This document shows, one piece after another, positions 13,860 through 18,035 of a stretch of 18,035 nt of DNA. The first letter of the stretch is position 1. Each line of letters begins with the position of its first letter. The stretch lies in NCBI GenBank assembly GCA_937898445.1, contig CALEJY010000097.1:1-18035 (forward strand), written 5' to 3'. The notes beneath the pieces were generated by a model that was not told the DNA's origin, did not search any database, and saw nothing but the letters and a program-made list of their open reading frames with translations. The stretch comes from an uncultured Candidatus Melainabacteria bacterium. GTDB taxonomy: Bacteria > Cyanobacteriota > Vampirovibrionia > Gastranaerophilales > Gastranaerophilaceae. A program made the translations under genes and the position numbers.

Positions 13860-14639
13860 ATGAAAATACTTTTTTCTTTTATATTAATATCATTGTGTTT
13901 GCTGATTTGGTCAGTGTTTATTGAGCCGAATATCTTAACCGTAAAGCATTTGACTATTCAGGATGAACAATTAAAGGGATTGAAAATTGTTTTTGCATCA
14001 GATTTTCATATAAAACCGCATGAAACATATAGATTAAATAAAATTGTAAGAACTATAAATGCGCAAAATCCTGATATTGTCTTGCTTGGCGGAGATTATG
14101 TGAATGGTCACAAAAAGGGAAATTCGCTTCCGATTGAAAAAATTGCAAAACAGTTTTCTTATATAATTTCAAAATACGGAACTTACGCAGTTATTGGAAA
14201 CCACGACGGTTGGCAAGGAAAAGAAGAAATAATTGAAGCATTGGAAAATAACGGCATAAATGTGTTATTTAATAATAATACCTGTTTTGAAAAGTTTTGT
14301 ATAGCAGGTGTTGATGATTTGCAAACCGGAAATCCTGATATTGAAAAAGCTTTATTGAATATTAATAAACCTGTGATTTTATTAACTCATACTCCTGATA
14401 TTATGCCGAATGTACCTTATGATGTGAATTTAACTCTTGCAGGACATTTGCATGGAGGGCAAGTTAGGTTGAATAAGGCTCTTGTTGTACCTTCTGCATA
14501 TGGAGATAAATATGCAAACGGCTTTTTGAATGATAAAGGTAAAAAGATATATACGACAAAGGGTTTGGGGACAAGTATTTTACCTATAAGGTTTAATTGT
14601 CCGCCGGAAATTGTGGTGATTGAGTTTTCCTTTCTTTAA
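13860..14639 (+). CDS. Membrane-anchored calcineurin-like metallophosphoesterase (YaeI/YkuE-like)
   Basis: The protein has 259 residues from the ATG at 13860; a GTG at 13845 would add only five. One N-terminal membrane helix (about 3-20) probably anchors it to the inner membrane. The two-metal phosphoesterase motifs are complete and in order: SDFH (D48, H50), GGD (77-79), GNHD (113-116), THTPD (H177) and GHLHGGQ (195-201). This group includes YaeI, YkuE and the lipid A enzyme LpxG. Members cut phosphodiester or pyrophosphate bonds, some in lipid or UDP-sugar substrates. A role in envelope lipids is possible in this diderm setting but is not shown by sequence. It is divergent from dnaG with 72 bp between the start codons. 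A hairpin repeat lies just after the stop. Confidence 0.85.
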   Translation: MKILFSFILISLCLLIWSVFIEPNILTVKHLTIQDEQLKGLKIVFASDFHIKPHETYRLNKIVRTINAQNPDIVLLGGDYVNGHKKGNSLPIEKIAKQFSYIISKYGTYAVIGNHDGWQGKEEIIEALENNGINVLFNNNTCFEKFCIAGVDDLQTGNPDIEKALLNINKPVILLTHTPDIMPNVPYDVNLTLAGHLHGGQVRLNKALVVPSAYGDKYANGFLNDKGKKIYTTKGLGTSILPIRFNCPPEIVVIEFSFL

Positions 14640-14670
14640 ACGCGGATTTATGTTTCCCATATAGGAAAAT

Positions 14671-14710
14671 CAGCACCCACCTAAATCCTCCCTCAATAAA
14701 GGGAGGACTA
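14671..14710 (-). repeat. AGCACCCACCT hairpin repeat
   Basis: CAGCACCCACCTAAAT is followed by the hairpin CCTCCCT/AGGGAGG (14687-14707). It is nearly the reverse complement of 5664-5699 and of one half of 9806-9884. Its place 30 bp after the phosphoesterase stop would let it act as a transcript end, but there is no T run directly behind the stem. Confidence 0.6.
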
Positions 14711-14744
14711 TAAGTTATATATTAATATTATTTCCATTTTTGTA

Positions 14745-14772
14745 TTGATTTATTTTATTTTTTTAATATAAT
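14745..14772 (+). promoter_or_regulatory. Promoter of the 52-codon gene
   Basis: TTGATT (14745-14750), a 16-bp spacer and TATAAT (14767-14772) match 10 of 12 consensus bases. The predicted start is near 14779, giving a leader of about 22 nt that contains AAAGGGG. Confidence 0.6.
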
Positions 14773-14800
14773 TTCCATATAAATAAAGAAAGGGGAAAAT

Positions 14801-14959
14801 ATGTTAAATGCAAATTTGAAACAGGAAATTCTCAAAAGTATTGATATTACAAGACAATCAGCTAAAAATAATCTTGATATTACGCTTGAAAGCTATATGG
14901 AAATTATTGGGAGGCTGGATTTATTAACTTATTTATTAATTAACCATGACAAAAAATAG
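14801..14959 (+). CDS. Small hypothetical protein, 52 residues
   Basis: This is a short gene with all the expected signals. It has its own near-consensus promoter 28 bp upstream, an AAAGGGG ribosome-binding site 6 nt before the ATG, and a TAG stop at 14957-14959. The protein (MLNANLKQEILKSIDITRQ..., then LDLLTYLLINHDKK at the end) is predicted to be two amphipathic helices: residues 3-22 with charges on one side, and 24-48 with a Leu/Ile-rich face. It has no signal peptide or membrane helix, so it is likely to be a small helical partner or regulator that dimerises. I do not recognise a family. It stands alone: the phosphoesterase ends 161 bp before it and ctpA starts 171 bp after it. Confidence 0.6.
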   Translation: MLNANLKQEILKSIDITRQSAKNNLDITLESYMEIIGRLDLLTYLLINHDKK

Positions 14960-15036
14960 TCTAAATAAATAATGAAAATTTCCTTTTTTTCGAAAATTAT
15001 GGTATTATAAAATCAAAAAACTTTTAATGCTCAAAA

Positions 15037-15066
15037 TTGCAAGTTTGGAAACTTTTTTATTAAAAT
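15037..15066 (+). promoter_or_regulatory. Candidate promoter of the ctpA gene
   Basis: TTGCAA (15037-15042), an 18-bp spacer and TAAAAT (15061-15066). It would give a leader of about 58 nt that includes GGAGGAAA (15113-15120). This is the best of several AT-rich possibilities in the spacer. Confidence 0.35.
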
Positions 15067-15130
15067 TACATCTTAATAGATAAGTTGTGCAACAAAAAGG
15101 TTAAGAGTATTTGGAGGAAATAGTTAAAGA

Positions 15131-16351
15131 ATGAGAAACATCATGAAAAAAAGCATTATATTTTTAGGAGCATTTTTGCTTCTTTCAGGTTGGGTAATCA
15201 GGGACAATGTCTTTGCATACAGTCCGGTGGATTTGTACGACAATGTTTGGCGATTGATTAACAGCAAGTTTGTTGACCAGTCTAATAACCAACAAAATTG
15301 GGCTAAATGGCGACATAAATATGATAATCAAATTCGCACAAACGAAGATGCTTATGTAGCTATTAATACAATGGTTGCAAGTTTGAACGACCCTTATACA
15401 AAGTTTTTAGATCCTAAAGAATTTGCAGATGAAACAAGTTCAATCAAAGGTTCTTTAAAAGGTATCGGTATTCAAATCGGTGTAAAAGACGGCAAATTGA
15501 TGGTTATTGCACCTATTGAAGATACTCCTGCAGAAAGAGCCGGACTTCAAGCTGATGATGAAATCCTTGAAATTGATGGTGTAAGCACTAAAGGTATTAC
15601 AGTTGACAAAGCTGCCGACAAAATTAGAGGTAAAGAAGGAACTCAAGTAACTTTGCTTGTAAAACGTAAAGATGCAGTTCCAAAAACATACACGATTACT
15701 CGTGCCGAAATCGAAATTAAATCAATTTCGCAAAAATTACCAACAGATATGACAATTCCTAACGATTTTTGCTATATTAGATTAAGTTCATTTATCAGCA
15801 GAAATGCAGCGACTGAATTTGGTAATATTTTGAATACAAACAGAAATAAAAAAGGTTTTATTATTGACCTTAGATCAAATCCGGGCGGACTTTTGACTAA
15901 CGCAATTTATATTTCTGATATGTTCTTGGATGGTGGAACAATCGTAAGTACTGTTGACAGAGATGGTTATAAGGAAACTCAAAGAGCATCTGCAGGTGTT
16001 TATACGAAAAAACCGGTTGTTGTATTGATTAACAAAGGTTCTGCATCAGCTTCAGAAATCTTTTCAGGAGCTATGAAAGATAACCACAGAGCAGTAATTA
16101 TCGGTGAACAATCTTTCGGAAAAGGTTTAGTTCAAGAGATTAACAAACTTCCTTATGAATCAGGGATTAACATCACAATCCAAAAATACTTAACTCCGAA
16201 TGGAACTGATATTAACAAAAAAGGAATTACCCCTGATATCGTGGTTAAGTTGACAGAAGAAGATGTTAAAAACAAAAACGACTTGCAGTTGAAAAAAGCA
16301 GTAGAAGTTTTGTCAAAAATGACCTCAGGACAATCAATTGCAATTTACTAA
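15131..16351 (+). CDS. ctpA: C-terminal processing protease, S41 family (CtpA/Prc-like)
   Basis: This 406-residue exported serine protease starts with a signal or anchor segment (MKKSIIFLGAFLLLSGW; about residues 5-22, possible cut after VFA at 29). An N-terminal helical region contains LNDPYTKFLDP (85-94), typical of the family. The PDZ domain (about 106-190) includes GIGIQIGVKDGKLMVIAPI and AGLQADDEILEIDG. The S41 catalytic core has GSASASEI with nucleophile Ser306 and SFGKG with base Lys331. The 25-residue Ser-Lys spacing equals that of plant and algal CtpA. Such proteases trim C-termini or degrade proteins in the periplasm. In cyanobacteria CtpA matures photosystem D1, which cannot be the role in a non-photosynthetic relative. 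GGAGG lies 13 nt before the ATG, rather far. A terminator follows. Confidence 0.93.
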   Translation: MRNIMKKSIIFLGAFLLLSGWVIRDNVFAYSPVDLYDNVWRLINSKFVDQSNNQQNWAKWRHKYDNQIRTNEDAYVAINTMVASLNDPYTKFLDPKEFADETSSIKGSLKGIGIQIGVKDGKLMVIAPIEDTPAERAGLQADDEILEIDGVSTKGITVDKAADKIRGKEGTQVTLLVKRKDAVPKTYTITRAEIEIKSISQKLPTDMTIPNDFCYIRLSSFISRNAATEFGNILNTNRNKKGFIIDLRSNPGGLLTNAIYISDMFLDGGTIVSTVDRDGYKETQRASAGVYTKKPVVVLINKGSASASEIFSGAMKDNHRAVIIGEQSFGKGLVQEINKLPYESGINITIQKYLTPNGTDINKKGITPDIVVKLTEEDVKNKNDLQLKKAVEVLSKMTSGQSIAIY

Positions 16352-16371
16352 AAAAGAATTTGATACAAATG

Positions 16372-16403
16372 AAAACAGGAGCTATTTCGCTCCTGTTTTT
16401 TTT
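16372..16403 (+). terminator. Rho-independent terminator of ctpA
   Basis: AAAACAGGAGC (16372-16382) pairs with GCTCCTGTTTT (16389-16399) around a 6-nt loop, followed by more T. It lies 20 bp after the stop codon. Confidence 0.9.
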
Positions 16404-16502
16404 ATTCTAATAATTGGGGATATTCAATGCAAGAAAAAGGAGTAATTGAAAAATATTTTATTTTAATTTATATTGATTTTTGGATAAATTATAGTAGGTA
16501 AA

Positions 16503-16928
16503 ATGTCAGACAATATCAAAGAAATAATAATTTATATATGCTCTTTTTTGTTTATTTGTTTTTCAAAAACAATTTTTTGGGCATTATATATTGTTTTTAA
16601 TCAAAATTTGGGAAGAAGTATAATGTTCGGCTTAATTTGGTTGGGATTTTTGTCAATTTTGATAAAATTAATAGCTCCTATTATTTTAAGTTTTTGTGTG
16701 ATAAAGAAATCCCAAAACCATTTTCTTTTGAACATTTATAACAATATAAAAATTCCATCAATTATATTGCTTTATTTGTTTTTATTTGATTTTGTTATTA
16801 GAAATTTTATCGTAAAACAAGGTTTTTATTATGATGCGTATTATTCAATGTTTGGCTTGTCAAATGTATTTGCGATAATTTATATAATTGCAATTATTAA
16901 TACTATTTGTGAGCGAAAACGAACTTAA
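16503..16928 (+). CDS. Hypothetical membrane protein with four predicted helices
   Basis: This 141-residue, very hydrophobic protein has four likely membrane helices at about 7-33, 41-67, 85-103 and 117-135, joined by short loops (KKSQNHFLLNIYNNIK between 2 and 3). The tail, CERKRT, is basic. It has no signal peptide and no motif I recognise. A TATAGT box ends 7 nt before the ATG and the only upstream purine signal is AGGTAA, so it may be leaderless. It ends exactly where the convergent MATE gene ends: the stop codons abut at 16928/16929 with no base and no terminator between. Codon and base use are as AT-rich as its neighbours. Confidence 0.6.
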   Translation: MSDNIKEIIIYICSFLFICFSKTIFWALYIVFNQNLGRSIMFGLIWLGFLSILIKLIAPIILSFCVIKKSQNHFLLNIYNNIKIPSIILLYLFLFDFVIRNFIVKQGFYYDAYYSMFGLSNVFAIIYIIAIINTICERKRT

Positions 16929-18035
16929 TTACTTTCCTCGTAATTCTTTATAAGCAATTTTTCTTATACTGTACAAATAGCCGAAAAATAGAACGGTTGA
17001 GGCACTTATCCATGCAATCGGACCGGAATAAAACATTCCGATATAACCGAATTTCATTGCTAAATATACTGCTGCAAAGGCTCTCATTACAAGTTCTGCA
17101 ACACAAGCAAGGGTTGGAAAAATAGTTTCTCCCATTCCTTGTAATGCGTTTCTGTAAATGAAAATTTGACCTAAGAAAAAGTAAAAAATTGTACTTATCA
17201 AAAGGTAACTGTGTGCGATATTTATAATGTCTTTTGTCGCAGTTCCGATAAATGCTCCGATAATATCAGTTCCCCACAAACGCATTACAAATGCCATACA
17301 GATACTCAAAATTATGTTTATTGTAGATGTTTTTATTACGCCTAACCTAATTCTTTTGAACTTTTTCGCTCCATAATTTTGCGCAACATAAGCTGCTAAT
17401 GCAACACCAAACGACATCATTGGTAGAGTTGCGATTTGTTCAATTCTTAATGCTGCAGTTAATGCTGCGATTACGTTAGCTCCAAATGAGTTGCAAACAC
17501 TTTGGATAATCAAAATTCCTACACCGATTATGGAAAATTGGATTGCCATTGGAACTCCAACTCGCAAATGTTCCCAACTGGATTGATAAAATTCGTCTAG
17601 GCTGAATTGAAAATCTTTTTTGTATAAATGCAAAATCGGTAATTTGTATTTAATAAAAATTAAACAAAGTAAAAAAGAAATTCCTTGAGATAAAATTACG
17701 GCAATGGCTGATCCCGGAACTCCCATGTGAAAAATTTGAATAAATACAAGCGCAAGAACTATATTTATTAACGATGCGATAATTAAAAAATATAATGGAG
17801 TTTTACTGTCACCTAAAGCTCTGATTATACCCGCCAAAAGGTTGTATAAAGTTGTTGCGATTAAACCGATTATGATGATTTGAACATACCAATATGCGTT
17901 ATGATAAATATTTTGAGGAACATTCATCCAACCCAAAATCGGGTTCATTAAAAAACAACAAACAATTGAAAAGCCAATGGTTACAATAACACTCAAAATT
18001 GTTTGTTGTTTTTTAATGAACCCGATTTTGGGTTG
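16929..18035 (-). CDS. MATE-family efflux protein, N-terminus missing at window edge
   Basis: At least 355 residues of a multidrug and toxic compound extrusion (MATE) exporter, which uses an ion gradient to expel cationic drugs or metabolites. Visible family features include NPILGWMNVP, then YVQIIIIGLIATTLYNLLAGIIRALGDSKTPLYFLI (the G..RA.GDSKTP segment is diagnostic), GVPGSAIAVILSQ, GVPMAIQFSIIG, the repeated-half segment QNYGAKKFKRI, and YRNALQGMGET. The second half is complete. A full MATE protein has about 450 residues and 12 helices, so roughly the first two or three helices are absent. The frame stays open to 18035, but the last 39 bp are an exact reverse copy of 17929-17967, so I trust the coding sequence only to about 17996. 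Confidence 0.85.
   Translation of the reverse strand, partial: QPKIGFIKKQQTILSVIVTIGFSIVCCFLMNPILGWMNVPQNIYHNAYWYVQIIIIGLIATTLYNLLAGIIRALGDSKTPLYFLIIASLINIVLALVFIQIFHMGVPGSAIAVILSQGISFLLCLIFIKYKLPILHLYKKDFQFSLDEFYQSSWEHLRVGVPMAIQFSIIGVGILIIQSVCNSFGANVIAALTAALRIEQIATLPMMSFGVALAAYVAQNYGAKKFKRIRLGVIKTSTINIILSICMAFVMRLWGTDIIGAFIGTATKDIINIAHSYLLISTIFYFFLGQIFIYRNALQGMGETIFPTLACVAELVMRAFAAVYLAMKFGYIGMFYSGPIAWISASTVLFFGYLYSIRKIAYKELRGK
17929..18035. repeat. Perfect 39-bp inverted repeat ending at the window edge
   Basis: Arms at 17929-17967 and 17997-18035 are exact reverse complements and enclose 29 bp. The inner arm encodes the conserved FLMNPILGW of the MATE protein. The outer arm gives no MATE-like sequence and coincides with the end of the sequence. 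This points to a fold-back join or assembly artefact at a contig end rather than to biology. Confidence 0.9.

Noticed and set aside
16427..16501. 24-codon frame before the small membrane protein gene
   Set aside because: No ribosome-binding site or promoter of its own and a composition typical of chance AT-rich frames.

Overview
The window looks like a fragment of an AT-rich, diderm, gut-type bacterium. The best fit is the Candidatus Gastranaerophilales (Melainabacteria/Vampirovibrionia, the non-photosynthetic relatives of Cyanobacteria). The grounds are a TolC/OprM-type outer-membrane channel, a compact primary sigma factor joined to dnaG, and several small proteins whose N-termini (an NNNTNFGM start, an MSCNWAGNLDML start) I associate from memory with that group. 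The assignment is inference. The right edge ends in a perfect 39-bp inverted repeat and looks like a contig end from an assembly.

Layout. At 1-2360 is a multidrug export locus: the start of an EmrA/HlyD-type adaptor and a MarR regulator on the minus strand, with an OprM/TolC-like outer-membrane channel divergent on the plus strand. A palindromic operator candidate lies between them. At 2361-3265 there is no long gene, but there is a terminator, a composite GC-rich interspersed repeat, and a compact locus resembling a type I toxin-antitoxin pair. That locus has a perfect-consensus minus-strand promoter, a leader that can hide its ribosome-binding site, a 24-residue hydrophobic peptide, and a second strong promoter firing antisense across the end of the peptide gene. 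At 3266-6238 are an amino-acid-binding lipoprotein and three lineage-type hypothetical proteins, separated by more repeats. At 6332-9564 are a GT-C-type membrane glycosyltransferase-like protein and methionyl-tRNA synthetase.

At 9565-10113 is a repeat-dense spacer ending in a 9-copy pentamer tract and a run of ten G, directly in front of a hypothetical gene. At 10689-13787 are two terminators and the dnaG-rpoD operon on the minus strand, with an 8-bp gene overlap. Divergent from it is a membrane-anchored calcineurin-type phosphoesterase. At 14640-16403 are a hairpin repeat, a 52-codon gene with its own strong promoter, and a C-terminal processing protease (CtpA) with a clear terminator. At 16503-18035 are a small four-helix membrane protein and a MATE exporter that is cut off by the window edge.

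Two themes run through the non-coding DNA. First, at least three families of short repeats (a 37-bp GTGAA-rich unit, an ACCCTCTC-ended element of about 125 bp, and an AGCACCCACCT hairpin) recur in both orientations and fill nearly every large spacer. Second, several genes, including dnaG and the phosphoesterase, have a -10 box only 6-7 nt before the ATG, which predicts leaderless mRNAs. metG, rpoD, the 52-codon gene and the toxin-like peptide instead have Shine-Dalgarno sites.
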